From Phoronis australis (taxonomy: Eukaryota; Phoronida; Phoronidae): a stretch of DNA of 64,000 nt. The notes below the pieces were generated by a model. It did not search any database. It was not told where the DNA came from and saw only the letters and a list, made by a program, of their open reading frames with translations. The position numbers were made by a program, and so were the translations under genes. The stretch covers positions 321,077 to 385,076 of the forward strand of contig NMRA01000182.1 of NCBI GenBank assembly GCA_002633005.1, given 5' to 3'. Shown here in pieces: positions 35,013 through 47,535 of this stretch; within the stretch, counting starts at the first letter, position 1, and the number at the start of each line of letters is the position of its first letter.

Positions 35013-37516
35013 TGAGTCGTAAAATGCATGGAATGGTTATTGGTTGAATATTTCTGAGGTTACGATAAAATCTGGCCAATTTAAGGCTATGGTAGACAAG
35101 TGAATTATTTTATTTTTTCGTAAATGATCAGTAGTGCTAAAGTAATGCTTTACTGTTTTCCAAGATCTTTGCCATTTCCACCATTAAACAAACATTTTGA
35201 AAAATTGCAGGCATTAACAATGCTAGAACTTTTTGAAAAGTGAAGAAAGTATGATTTTGGCAACAATTTTTTCCAAAATTTGTGAGTATTTACCTTATAA
35301 TCATTGCCATCGTTTCCACATTTCATAATTGCATAAATAGGAATAGGAAAGTATATCTGCCTACAGAACTGTGTATGAAGATAACATGTTTTCTGCATAC
35401 AGAGAAATGTAAAAACCAGTAGGTTAGTGTGAAAGGCATGTTGCATTTTTTATAGTCTGTTCCAATATTTACGTGGTGAATGTCACCAATATTGTGTGAA
35501 AGCGCAGATATCTCTTGTTGCTCACCAAAGGGTCGTTGTATGCTTGTAGTAAATCAGCTGTAACTCTGATTAGTGATACAATTTGTTTTTGTGACAGCAA
35601 TTATGCTCAACTGTTAATAGCAGCTGTGGATCCAGTATTTTGTCCAGTAGGGGTCCCACAAAGGACAAACATGGGGAGTCCTCCACTACAGCACTGTAAA
35701 CATGACTTCAGCTGTGGGGTCCAGTGACATTAAACAATGCCATTAGTGACTCAACCACATTCCCTAAGTTTTTGATACATTTGTAGACTTTTTTACTCTG
35801 TCAGTGATATTTTTCTGTCACTTCTATCTTTAATGTGAGGTTTTCTCTTATCACATTTTCTAATATCTCTGAAAATTGAACCATTATTTCAATGAAAATT
35901 AAAGGCCTAAGCCCTTGAAGTACGGGAGTTGCAGGGAAAGGTACTTATTTATTTTGAAAAATATTTAAACTTCAGCATATAGTTAACTGTCATGTTGTAT
36001 CAAAATTAAAACTTGACATAGCAATAAACAACATAGCACAAGAAAGGTCAGAGTCATTAAAGTCTACAAATTTGCTGAAAATTTAGGGAACATAGTCAAG
36101 TCCCTATTAGGACCGTTTCATGCAACCAACCATGGACCCTTGGATCTGTGACTGCGAGGTTGTCTATTCTTGTGCGTGAATTTTTCTTAACAGCCAGATG
36201 TGTCTGGCTGGTTGTGCAGTTTCCTTCACTGGCTACGGTGTAGGTGAACAGTTAGTGATTTCTCTACGATTGTGATTTCAGGCTGAATTTTGAGGTTGTT
36301 AGTCATATTTTTATGGTACTTTGTTATCAGTATTTGAATAATTCAAATAAATGGATAAATATTCAATTAATTCAACAACATGTTTCTTACACATCAAACA
36401 GTGTATTAACATGTGATTTCCAATTTCCACAATCAAGTAGACATCAGAATACCCTCCGTAAGGGGAGAAATCGATAATAATTAACACTTAGAGAAATTTG
36501 ACCTGATTTTGTCAGCACCTATTGAAACTGTATGCCTAAAATAACCAGTGTGTTACAAGACCATAACAGCAGTCACAAGTCTTGAATAAATTAACATTAA
36601 CACAACTTACCAAACTGCATACCTTCATCATAGGTGGCTCAAATAAATAAAATGCGTTATTTAATTAGAATATATTCATGGGAAGTCACGCCTTAGAGTA
36701 ATCTTTCTTTGATTTCAAACAAAAATGGTGGCAAAATTACGTTTTTCCATTTTTCAAAGAAGATTACATTCTTGTTAAAATGTTCAAAATTTAACAAAAA
36801 AATGGTGTTAATGACAAAGTCAAGTTTTCTTTTACTGTTAATTTTCTTGAGAAACTTGACGAAATATCACGTCAGCCATCTTGTACAATAAGTTGAACAG
36901 CGATTTTGTATTTACAACACAGCTCTTGGAGGGTAAAGATTAAAAAGAAACAATAAATTAAGAGGATGAAAAAGTGATGAAAATGAGTTTGTACAGAAAG
37001 TGACATGGTGTTGAAGTGAAGTAGTTACAAGTGGTAATGGGCGATACACTACTGATACCGTTGACCAAAACATGCTGAGGAGAACACTGTCCGTTCTCCA
37101 TCGGTATCAAGAAGAGCACTCCAATTATCTGACACCAGAGGCAAAAATGATCACTGTACAGCAAAGTCTCCTGTCTATAGAAACAACAAGTAGCTTCTAT
37201 TAGCATTTTCTGTGCTTGGACATGTCATTTTCAATCTTAACGTCAGGTCGATTCTACACACCCATGTAATGCTGTGCAACAACCAATATTGGCTTTATCT
37301 CATTAATCTTTACCCACAAACACAAACTTGAAACTGGGTGCACCTTCCCTGACACAGTCCAGCCCAACAAAAATATAGTGAACAATGGCCCTGGTGGAAC
37401 AAAACACCAACTTGAAAAAAGATATTTGTTTAAAGAGTTGAATCTCTGAAGCTTATTAACAGGGACTTTGCACCCGACAAGCACATTAACTAGACCAAAT
37501 ATACACCAACACAGCA
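35013..37516. other. PGD 3' region and intergenic space before C3orf33
   Basis: Tail-to-tail spacer between PGD (+) and C3orf33 (-). An AATAAA at 36023-36028 is a possible PGD poly(A) signal about 1 kb past the stop. Bases 35190-35290 resemble the old repeat at 2620-2720. Several small open frames occur, none with a recognisable domain. Confidence 0.45.
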
Positions 37517-40500
37517 CTATGTTTGGCGTGGTGGTTCAGATTTTTCCTTATCCAACTTTCTGCCTTTTAACCTCCTGTCTGTAAAATACTGGTAAAAAGG
37601 TATTTTTTTCTTCACATAATCTGCTGTGTTAGAAACATTTGCTTTGGCATTGCTTATCTTTTCATCTCCATAAGACCTCAGTCTCTCTCTCACAGAAGGC
37701 TTTACCCACATTCCTTTTCCATTTTTTTCTGCTTTCAGCTCAGCTTTCAACAGTTGGTTAACAAATTTAGTCTGTAAGTTGTCTTTGACCAGCTTATCGA
37801 GAGGTTTTACAGAGGCGAGTCCACAAGCGACCAAGTGCTCATTTAAATTAACAGAAGCAATGTAATTCTGTAAGAGATCAGAAAGGAAATAGTTACATCT
37901 TGCATAGTATTGAAAATCTAATTAAGCCACAGGTGCTGAGCCTCCAACTCTATAATGATGAGAAATAATCCAAAAGTAAATACATTCAGCCTGCCTTTGG
38001 TGCACTAATGTTATCATACACAATGCTCACATACTCTTTGGGAAATAATGTATCCTCAGTTCTCTGAAGTGTGACAAAACTTGCTAAGGGAGGAATTTGA
38101 AACCAATTCTACAGCATAAATTTGTCCGCTTCAAAAGTTTATCAATATGACAATGAAAATTGCAGAAAATGATCATTTCACACCTTTTACTTTAAATCTG
38201 GGCAAAATGTTAGTCATCGCTGCTTTACAATCGTCACCTCACCTTTCTAAATTTGACAATACAGTCTACAGATGTCTTGTCCTGTATCCCAACTAACTTG
38301 AACCAGACATGTTTATTCTGCACTGTATCCTGAAGGTACTGCACCCCATCATTATGCACGGCCACACCACAGAGGGACACTGGCAGTAGACCTGCAGAAA
38401 ATGAATGTTATTTCCAATGTCCATAATACCAAAGGTACCCATGAGCGTGTATAAAAATGTTTCCAACTTCCCAAAAAGTGCTGCAGTAAATATTTTAGAT
38501 AAGGCCAAAAAGCATAGTTGGTTCTGATCTTTTTTTTGAAAATCAAGTCGTTGATGTGGTACTGTTTTAGCTGCTCACCTTTTCAAAAAAGAAAATTCAC
38601 CTGAGACAAGCAAAAATGATGCAGGATTTTTCTTACTCATTACTTAAGTAAAACACGGCACTTTAAATTCAAGTCATTTACCTTTGCCCACATGCCTTTG
38701 TGCTGCTTTTCGAAATATAACAAAACCTCAGCTGAAATTGATGCAGGCAGGTGTTTCTTTGTTTTCTTCTCAGATAGTTAGTTGGGGTAAAGACAAGAAT
38801 CAACTTTGCTTTTTTGGCCTATCAGAAACATCTAGACTTTTTTGGGTATGTTGCCACATTAAAGGACTCCCCGCTTTAGAAAAATTAGACATTTCCCGAC
38901 AGTCCCCAATAGTTGCCAACCTTTTACGACTGTATGCTATTACAATTTGTGAACTGATACAGTATGACCACTAACACAGAAACATTGACAATCCCTGGTA
39001 AATGTAATGCATAAGCATGTTGGTCTGGTATATGCCAAGCAACACTTTTCAGCCAAAATCTTAAGTACACCAGAACCAGGTTTTCTCCTCCTAAGTTTAA
39101 AGGGTCCACTTTAAGTTATGCAAAATCTGTCTGAGTCATAGTGTTGTTCCTCCTTCTTTTACACAAAGTAAACAGTGCTGACCCTCTATGAAGCTGAACC
39201 TACCAATTTTATGGTGAAAAAAACAGCCAGGTTACTCGTATCACAAGAAAACTTGGCACTGCATTCAGGCAATTTTGGTTAATCATAACTGATCATATCA
39301 AGAACCATTTCTATGATATTATGATATTAATGACTGACGAGAATTCATAATAATGGTTAACATGATTTATCATGCAACATTTACCACTTATACAATTTCT
39401 TATCACTGAATAATGATGAATGATCAAATGAGGTTTTCTATGAATAATACTAAATGAGGATCAAACTGATGACACTTATCATCAGAATGATTTAAATTCG
39501 TGTCAACCAAAATGAGAGTGTACATGCATTGTGTTGAGCACCCATTATTACCTTCATTTTTATAAAACCATTTAATAGACAGGACAGGTATGTGATCAAC
39601 ATGAAGGACACCAGATGGCTCCACTTGTCTGACTATTCCTTGCAGTCTCGTGTGTTTCTTTATGAACTGTGGAGGTATGTCAGCAAGTGAACACAGCTTC
39701 TTAGACTGAAACAACATGGAACTGTCATCAGTGATCTAAATTAGAAATTATAGTATACAAAAGATTAACTACTAAAATACTCATTTGATACCAGCATGAT
39801 TGCCTTTTGTCAATGATTCAATCTCACGACTGCAGACACCAGCTAACATGTCGTGAACACATCCACTAAAACAAGAAACTGTAGGAACACCGCATTTATC
39901 CACCTTCACTCTTATCAGGCTTCTATTGTGAGTCAGCATGCGTGAATAATTGGCTGATAAGCCACCTCTGGAACTACTTTTGGCTGAATGGATGACCAGG
40001 CCATAAAATGATAATNGACACTGGCAGTAGACCTGCAGAAAATGAATGTTATTTCCAATGTCCATAATACCAAAGGTACCCATGAGCGTGTATAAAAATG
40101 TTTCCAACTTCCCAAAAAGTGCTGCAGTAAATATTTTAGATAAGGCCAAAAAGCATAGTTGGTTCTGATCTTTTTTTTTTGAAAATCAAGTCGTTGATGA
40201 GGTACTGTTTTAGCTGCTCACCTTTTCAAAAAAGAAAATCCACCTGAGACAAGCAAAAATGATGCAGGATTTTTCTTAATCATTACTTAAGTAAAACACA
40301 GCACTTTAAATTCAAGTCATTTACCTTTGCCCACATGCCTTTGTGCTGCTTTTCGAAATATAACAAGACCTCAGCTGAAATTGATGCAGGAAGGCGTTTC
40401 TTTGTTTTCTTCTCAGATAGTTAGTTGGGGTAAAGACAAGAATCAACTTTGCTTTTTTGGCCTATCAGAAACATCTAGACTTTTCTGGGTATGTTGCCAC

Positions 40501-41982
40501 ATTAAAGGACTCCCCGCTTTAGAAAAATTAGACATTTCCCGACAGTCCCCAATAGTTGCCAACCTTTTAAGACTGTATGAACCATGCTATTACAATTTGT
40601 GAACTGAGACAGTATGACCACTAACACAGAAACATTGACAATTCCTGGTAAATGTAATGTATAAGCATGTTGGTCTGGTATATGCCAAGCAACACTTTTC
40701 AGCCAAAATCTTAAGTACACCAGAACCAGGTTTTCTCCTCCTAAGTCTAAAGGGTCCACTTTGAGTTATGCAAAATCTGTCTGAGTCATAGTGTTGTTCC
40801 TCCTTCTATTACACAAAGCAAACAGTGCTGACCCTCTATGAAGCTGAACCTACCAATTTTATGGTGAAAAAAACAGCCAGGTTACTCGTATCACAAGAAA
40901 ACTTGGCACTGCATTCAGGCAATTTTGGTTAATCATAACTGATCATAAAAGATTTTTATTTTAATTCATATGAACCATTTCTATGATATTATGATATTAA
41001 TGACTGACGAGAATTCATAATAATGGTTGACATGATTCATCACGCAACATTTACCACTTATACAATTTCTTATCACTGAATAATGATGAATGATCAAATG
41101 AGGTTTTCTATGAATGATACTAAACGAGGATCAAACTGATCATCAGAATGATTTAAATTTGTGTCAACCAAAATGAGAGTGTACATGCATTGTGTTGAGC
41201 ACCCATTATTACCTTCATTTTTATAAAACCATTTAATAGACAGGACAGGTATGTGATCAACATGAAGGACACCAGATGGCTCCACTTGTCTGACTATTCC
41301 TTGCAATCTCGTGTGTTTCTTTATGAACTGTGGAGGTATGTCAGCAAGTGAACACAGCTTCTTAGACTGAAATAACATGGAACTGTCATCAGTGATCTAA
41401 ATTAGAAATTATAGTATACAAAAGATTAACTAATAAAATACTCATTTGATACCAGCATGATTGCCTTTTGTCAATGATTCAATCTCACGACTGCAGACAC
41501 CAGCTAAGCAACAAGGCCGCCGCTGATCCCAAGCATACTAACAGAATGATTATAAGACTAATGATAACCACAACAAAACATTTGTTCATAACAATTTCAA
41601 AATCAGAGCTATATTTACCAGCATAAACCAACTCACCAAATGTGTATGTCTCACAATCAATCCTATACCAAAGATGCCGACAGCATACTTCACATACTGA
41701 AAACAGAAAATGATTTTCATGACTCGCACTCAACATATGTGTAGGCTGAGTTCAGCAAAAAGGAAACGAGATTCAGGCATTAGAGATAAAAAAGGCTTTC
41801 TCACCAGCCTCTGTGATGCATTCCTTGGTTAACTTAATAGTGCGACTGTGCCTTCAGTAAACTGTTTTCAAAAGTTGTCCTAAGTTAGCAATATAGAACT
41901 GCCTCCAAAGGTGCAAGATACTAACCCCAATTTCACGGACATGTTGATCTGCAAATTCTCCCAGACGGTTTAACCAGTCCAT
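37517..41982 (-). CDS. C3orf33: C3orf33 homologue (SNase-like fold membrane-associated protein)
   Basis: Five minus-strand exons: 41982-41926, 41696-41637, exon 3 present twice (41366-41213 and 39705-39552), 38391-38243 and 37867-37517. Using one copy of exon 3 the phases close and give 256 residues, close to the human protein (about 290). Exon 1 is MDWLNRLGEFADQHVREIG; exon 2, YVKYAVGIFGIGLIVRHTHL, is probably the single membrane segment; exon 3 has SLADIPPQFIKKHTRLQGIV, matching the human SSDIPVEFIRRNVKLRG region; exon 4 has HVWFKLVG; exon 5 has ASVNLNEHLVACGLASVKPL and LLKAELKAEKNGKGMW, matching VNLNEEILRRGLG and LLKAELTALKKGEGIW. The family has an OB/staphylococcal-nuclease-like fold; its function is poorly known and I see no reason to assign an enzyme activity. 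Confidence 0.88.
38376..39846. repeat. copy A of a 1.5-kb duplicated segment in C3orf33 (contains exon 3)
   Basis: It matches 40017-41507 almost base for base, including exon 3 and the start of exon 4 (gacactggcagtagacctgc). Differences are scattered substitutions and a short AT insertion in copy B near 40947-40970. Copy A continues into intact exon 4, while copy B breaks off inside exon 4 at the n (40016). Confidence 0.88.
39847..40015. mobile_element. allele-specific insertion end in C3orf33 intron, truncated at n
   Basis: These 169 bases interrupt the match between the two copies: copy A reads cagctaa|catgtcg, copy B cagctaa|gcaacaa. On the minus strand an open frame runs through it, including KVDKCGVPTVSCFSGC, but I cannot assign a family. 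By analogy with the two other n joins it is probably the end of a transposon or the edge of a structural variant. Confidence 0.4.
40017..41507. repeat. copy B of the 1.5-kb duplicated segment in C3orf33 (contains second exon 3)
   Basis: It starts within C3orf33 exon 4 directly after n (40016) and ends where unique sequence leading to exons 2 and 1 begins. A real gene with two exon-3 copies would shift its frame (154 bases each), which argues for an assembly duplicate rather than a true tandem exon. Confidence 0.88.
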
Positions 41983-42133
41983 TCTAAGTTCTACTTTGAA
42001 GCCAAGTCAATATGCTTTTGACACAGTTACTGAGAACTATGTAGGACAGCATTTATCATCTCAACATCACTTGGATTGGGAGTCTGTTGTCTGGAAAGAA
42101 AGAACAATGACGCTTTAAACTTGGAAGATTAAA
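41983..42133 (-). promoter_or_regulatory. C3orf33 upstream region
   Basis: Short stretch between the C3orf33 ATG and the start of the foldback element. No TATA box or other clear element is visible. The foldback insertion so close to the gene may mark the limit of the proximal promoter. Confidence 0.25.
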
Positions 42134-42794
42134 GGTTCTATAGGAGCTTCATATGCCGGAAGCTTTTCGGCAAATTATATGCCTCACACTGATTAAAACA
42201 TCAAAGTCACATTATTATAAGTACCTTTTGAACATAGAGGGTCACCTTAGGAGGCCGTCTATTTCTTTAATTCCTTCCAACAAATACTCCCATAATCCGG
42301 AACTTTTTCTTCCAGGCGTTCTTCGCCGTTCAAATCGTCCAAATCGCCAATTGGCCATTTTTACAAAGCGTGCTATTTTTACCGTGCCTGCCATGCAGGA
42401 GCGGCAGTGTTCATAATGGCCAGTTGCCCACTTGGGCAACTGAACAAAGGACTGCTCAAAGAAAAAGTTTGATTACTGGAGGATTTGAGTCTGAAGGAAT
42501 TCAACAATACGAGGGCCTCCTAACATGGGCAGCGCACCATCATAGGGGGCTGGGGGCTATACCCCTCTTTTTTCAGTGCTACGCTGCACATGGTCTACAG
42601 GCGATGCACCACAGGGGGGCTCAAGCCCCCTCCCCCCACTTTTTTCAGTGCTACATCGTCCATGCCTTAGGTTCTATCCGGAAAAGGTACGCTAATAACA
42701 ATGTAACTTTGACGTTTTAATCATGCAGTGTGAAGCATAATTCGCTGAAAGGCACTTCGGCGTATGAAGCTCCTACAGAAGTTCAACCATTTCT
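42134..42794. mobile_element. foldback transposon with ~260-bp inverted arms and a nested MITE
   Basis: The left end (ataggagcttcatatgccgg) and right end (cggcgtatgaagctcctac) are inverted copies. The arms stay complementary inward: ttaaaacatcaaagtcacat against atgtaactttgacgttttaa, and aactttttctt against aagaaaaagtt. The centre lies near 42390. A 141-bp MITE (42524-42664) sits in the right arm. Single-arm relatives lie in MRPL20 intron 1 (19260-19640 and 20890-21250). No protein is encoded. Confidence 0.65.
42524..42664. mobile_element. 141-bp MITE with catgggc(a/g)gcgca ends, copy 1
   Basis: It starts catgggcagcgcaccatca and ends gctacatcgtccatg; the ends are imperfect inverted repeats. 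The interior is gggggctgggggctata and ccccccacttttttcagtgct. A related copy lies at 60465-60612. Flanks cctaa/ccttag suggest a short target duplication. Confidence 0.6.
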
Positions 42795-42813
42795 ACTGGG
42801 GCCAGCTAGAGAC

Positions 42814-43440
42814 TGTGACCATTGTCTAGCAAGACAAGGGCAAGAGTCTTCTGTCAAGACCGTCAGCCAGACCAAAAACATGGAATATTCACAAATTCAG
42901 TTTTCCGACTTACAATAGACAGTGCAACCTGACCACCACAAACGATATAATGGGTGAAAAAGGTGTCAGCGAGCCGATGTCTTTGGCAACCGAGGCATTA
43001 TGGATAAATGCTGGAAGCTGCCAGAGACCGTCTTTGCTGGAAGTGTGGTAGCCGAGGTAGTAGGCAACTAGCAGAGGCCACAAGTACTGTTACACTGCAG
43101 CCACGGTGGGTTTTTTTTTTGCACTGTCGAGAAAGTAAATTACCATAATGAGGCTACTTCGAGAAAGGAATTTTCAAGAAAATGCAAATAGTTTGATTTT
43201 CTTGTGCTTATGAATATGGAGACAATGAGAAAATTCCATTGATTAATCTGGCGATAGCTTCTTTTTTCTTTAAAATGGCGGCTCCCTGTCAAAGGATTAA
43301 AGTTGAGTTCTAAGTAAGTAAACTACTAGTAAGTAAGGAAGTAAGTAAAATGTTTATTTTACATCGGTATGGAACAGGTCAACATCAAAACAGTAGCACA
43401 AGTGCTAGTGACCGATATAAAATGAGAAATGAATATGTAC
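42814..43440. repeat. copy A of a 0.63-kb duplicated segment
   Basis: It matches 43781-44408 with few differences. It contains the gtaagtaa microsatellite-like run at about 43310-43347 and no coding signal. After it, copy A reads atgatttcggtattgtttga directly, whereas copy B carries about 938 extra bases before the same words reappear at 45347. Confidence 0.85.
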
Positions 43441-43487
43441 ATGATTTCGGTATTGTTTGATTCCTGGCATCATTATCATTCCAAATA

Positions 43488-43779
43488 TATAGTCCGATTA
43501 CCTCTCGTCGTCAGTCTCCAAAGGTCGTCCGCCATCTTGTTTCGCGTGCAGCGCTGCCACGCGGGACTTAGCGTTCCAATTTGGAACGCTCGTCTGCACG
43601 TTAGGTACTAACCTCTCGGGAGAAACACGCGTGGAAGAACTGAGACTAAAATTAATGCATTTACCGACTGTTTTTTTGAGACCACTTAAAAACTTGTTGA
43701 TTTTACTAATGCACTTTTTTGTTCATTTTCAGAAGATATTTTCGAAATTAAATTTTCTTCAGACGGAACAAAAAGCAAC
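43488..43779. mobile_element. element X left end inserted at TA, truncated at n
   Basis: Bases 43488-43743 are the same as 22364-22619, including the 21-base palindrome. The uninterrupted target is present at 45387-45400 as ccaaatatacgtgg, whereas here ccaaatata is followed by the element, so the target is TA or TATA. The 36 bases 43744-43779 extend the known left arm beyond the point where the other copy enters its gap. Confidence 0.65.
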
Positions 43780-43780
43780 N

Positions 43781-44408
43781 TGTGATCATTGTCTAGCAAG
43801 ACAAGGGCAAGAGTCTTCTGTCAAGACCGTCAGTCAGACCAAAAAACATGGAATATTCACAAATTCAGTTTTCCGACATACAATAGACAGTGCAATCTGA
43901 CCACCACAAACAATATAATGGGTGAAAAAGGTGTCAGCGAGCCGATGTCTTAGGCAACCGAGGCATTATGGATAAATGCTGGAAGCAGCCAGAGACCGTC
44001 TTTGCTGGAAGTGTGGTAGCCGAGGTAGTAGGCAACTAGCAGAGGCCACAAGTACTGTTACACTGCAGCCACGGTGGTTTTTTTTTTTGCACTGTCGAGA
44101 AAGTAAATTACCATAATGAGGCTACTTCGAGAAACGAATTTTCAAGAAAATGCAAATAGTTTGATTTTCTTGTGCTTATGAATATGGAGATAATGAGAAA
44201 ATTCCATTGATTAATCTGGCGATAGCTTCCTTTTTCTTTAAAATGGCGGCTCCCTGTCCAAGGATTAAAGTTGAGTTCTAAGTAAGTAAAGTACTAGTAA
44301 GTAAGGAAGTAAGTAAAATGTTTATTTTACATCGGTATGGAACAGGTCAACAGCAAAACAGTAGCACAAGTGCTAGTGACCGATATAAAATGAGAAATGA
44401 ATATGTAC
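43781..44408. repeat. copy B of the 0.63-kb duplicated segment
   Basis: It begins immediately after n (43780) and repeats 42814-43440 without element X. Confidence 0.85.
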
Positions 44409-44460
44409 AAAAGAGATAGAAGGGCTATGCACAAAGGTATTCAAGCATACATGACTTATC

Positions 44461-44782
44461 CAGTGACGGATCTAGGATATCATAAGGGGGGAATTAACAT
44501 GTTGCCTTGGGGAATTGCACAAAGCGCAATTGTATGTGCAGCACAGGCGGCCCAAACGTTGCGGGGGCCGGGAATGTAAACCTTCTGTTCATAAAATCTA
44601 TCAGTGGAGCAAAAAAACGGGAATGCGATTCCGTTCCGCCGCGATCTGTGGTCTGAGCCCCCCTTCTCCGCTACCGGTCCTAGTTACTAAGCATAATATT
44701 TTCTCACACTTCACGCTGCTGCTGTTTTTCGTTTTGCTTGCGGCAGCCAAGGGGGGGGGGGGTACCCCCTAAATCCACCTAT
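44461..44782. mobile_element. hAT-type MITE with perfect target duplication
   Basis: The element starts cagtgacggatctagg and ends ctaaatccacctat. The inverted ends (CAGTGACGGATCTAGG against ATAGGTGGATTTAGG) are of hAT type. The 8-base target gacttatc occurs on both sides (44453-44460 and 44783-44790; the identity extends to 10 bases, atgacttatc). About 320 bases, no open frame, and a G-run of about 12 near its right end. Confidence 0.75.
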
Positions 44783-44935
44783 GACTTATCAAGCATCCTC
44801 AAAAGACAGTATTTGACAGCGTATGCAAGTTGGCATTCACAAGATTGGTGTATATGGCGGCTTAACTTACTAATAAAGATCTTGGCAACATCTTATACAG
44901 GTAACTTGTTCCATAAAGATACCCCCTGGTGGTGA

Positions 44936-45110
44936 ATAGGATGTAGTGGTGAACCTTGAAACACACAGAGTGTTGTTTCTCCATACTTCATAAGGCAGAC
45001 GTCTGAGAACAAAACACTGGAGAGGGCAAGGGGCTATCTGATTCCTATGCTTGAAAACAGCCACCCCAAGATATTGTAGCCTTTGAACAAGAAGCAGAGT
45101 GGAGTTTGAT
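44936..45110. repeat. dispersed repeat related to 47755-47860
   Basis: Both stretches share a gtagtggtg(a/c)acc / ctcataaggcagacgtctga / aacaaaacactg order with moderate divergence. In reverse the first reads as an open frame (LRRLPYEVWRNN...), possibly the decayed C-terminal part of a retroelement, but no diagnostic motif is present. Confidence 0.35.
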
Positions 45111-45395
45111 TTAGTAAGTTTTCAAAAATTATCCATTTTTACAATATTTCACATATGTCTAGCAAAATACCTTATCATTATTCTGGGATAACTTCAAATG
45201 CAAAATATACCATTTAGCCAGAAAAAAAAGATTTAGTACAACCACCTTCAACAATGTCAATGTGGAAATTTGTTTACAACTCATACGAGGTCAAAGATTA
45301 CAGGGCTGGGTAACTGTTTACAATATGACGACATTGAGCTACTCACATGATTTCGGTATTGTTTGATTCCTGGCATCATTATCATTCCAAATATA

Positions 45396-47500
45396 CGTGG
45401 AAATGCCATCTATCCCATTCTTTTAGTGTTTTATCATCAAATTCTGCTCACACCATTTCCCAGTAGTGATGCCACAATGGATGGAGTCATGTGGTGGCCA
45501 ATCTGAGCTAGTCTACCAACACTCGTACTCCCAAAGTCTGCAGAGCATCCCTGTTCAGTTCAACCTGACCGAGAACCATCGACCCCGAGCCTGAGCTAAG
45601 GTCCCAAGAGCAAGGGTTTGAATTCCCTGGTTCAGGCGCTAACAAGAATCCGCGAAAAAGGGATTGTTTTCAAGATCCAAATGCATGAAAAGAGTATCAC
45701 ATCAGAGAATTTCGTGGAATAGGGTGCCCCTTGTTGCTCCATGTTATGCTAGGAAAACTTTAAAGGGGATTTCGCGGGCAAACACCATTCAGAATCGATG
45801 ATGCTGTCACTTTGCTAAGCAACAGGTGTCGCTGTAATCTTGAGTTGAGCGAACAAGGCAGTGTCAACCGGGAAATAGTGCAAACAGAAATTTGACGATA
45901 AAATAGTGAGGAAATGCGCTAGGGGACACATTCATATATTTCTGTAATGAGAATGATAAGCGGAATGGAACGATTCCAATATCATGTGTGTAGGTCAATG
46001 TCATCACATTGTAAACAATTACCCTGGGCTGTCACTTGAATCGAATCTTCCAGTGCCAGGATTAGTGCAGTTGCGTATGTACCCCAGGCCTTTCATCCAC
46101 CGAGTTGTCATAATATTGAATCAACAAGGTATACATAGTATTGAAAGATGCTGTGAAAAACGAAGATAAAACAAAGTTTTTATCCCAAGGGAGTTGTGTG
46201 TCTGCATGCATACGACTATTGAGAACGAATACACATATTCCAAGCCACTGAATCGCCTCTTTGGCTTTGTGTTCACTAACACAGCAAGTTGTTAAAAAAT
46301 ATAATCCTCCCCGAAATTCATTAATTTGATTGGTAATTTGACATTTTGTTGTTTCGACCTCTTGCTTACCGCACACTTTTACCACCAACTCAATTTGTAT
46401 TGTCCTTTTCATACTTGGTTTCTTGATATCATTCTCTCGGTGCATGGTGTGGTATACAATGAACTGGTGGCCTACTTACTGCTGGATCCACCTTCTGACC
46501 TAGGTACATGAAACCCACATACAAAATTAAATCATTTTAGTGATAATTAAGTTAATTACGCAGTGCAAATTCAGTTGACATTGCAAGTGAATGTTGAAAT
46601 AGGGAATATAGTTAAGGCATGTATAGGTTAATATGTTGACCAAAAACAAGTTTTCATCGCAAAATTAAGCAAAATCCGTCAGATTTTGAAGACTCCCGAG
46701 ATTTGCAGCTTTTTCTCAGCTTTGGCAAATTGATGTAATTTGAAAACAGCTCGGTGATCTTCATTGAAACTCTAGTTTTAATATTTATTCACCAGTCTCA
46801 AAAACACTGTTAGAATTTTCCTTTTTTAGAAACACCTAGTTTTTGCATACCATAAGATAGACGAATGTGGTTGTTATTTTTTACAGAAATACCTTATGTT
46901 TTGCAAGTTAATTTGGCATAGAAACAAAAGCAAATGAGTAATCGAAAATTACTAACAGCGTTTTTTGAGGTAAATTGTGATGTTTTCATTTAAAAAGGTT
47001 TAATTAAAATCGACCGAGGGGTTATTTTGTTATATAATTATGTACTTTTCTTAAAAATGAAATTTTGACTTAAAAAAGAAGGTAATGTTATAATAATGGC
47101 ACATCAATATGAAATATATTTTTATTATCTCTGATCTTTTTTCTTTCACAATATATGTATAGCTTTACCAGTTCACAGTCTTGTTTTTTGATGTACTAGT
47201 TCAAATGAAGGACACTAAATAACGTCTATATACAAAAGACGGGTTATTTAACGTACGGAGAGTAAATGAATAGACTAGTCTGAACCTGTTTGGGCTTACT
47301 GGACATTGACTCAAAAGTTATCATCATCTCCCACAGACAACTATTGGTTAGCAACTTGGAGATTTAGTAGGATACAGTCGTGGTGGACTAACTCTCTCCA
47401 CATAAGATCAAAGTTCCACTCATAATAATGGAAATGGATACACTGACGTTGGATCCTTGTTATTAGTGTTATGTGTCAAACTGTTATGACATGCTTTGAC
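45396..47500. other. intergenic sequence upstream of the D-serine dehydratase gene
   Basis: AT-rich DNA with no supported gene, array or RNA gene. A minus-strand frame at 46062-46445 (127 residues) has no recognisable domain and biased composition. Confidence 0.45.
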
Positions 47501-47535
47501 TAGATATCTTATCTCAACAGGCTATGCACCTGTTG

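Noticed and set aside
37517-41982. Two adjacent C3orf33 genes
   Set aside because: Only exon 3 and a fragment of exon 4 are doubled, at an n join; exons 1, 2 and 5 are single, so this is one gene with an assembly or allelic duplication.
46062-46445. 127-residue minus-strand frame upstream of DSD
   Set aside because: No domain, no splice context and ordinary AT-rich composition; length is within what chance allows here.
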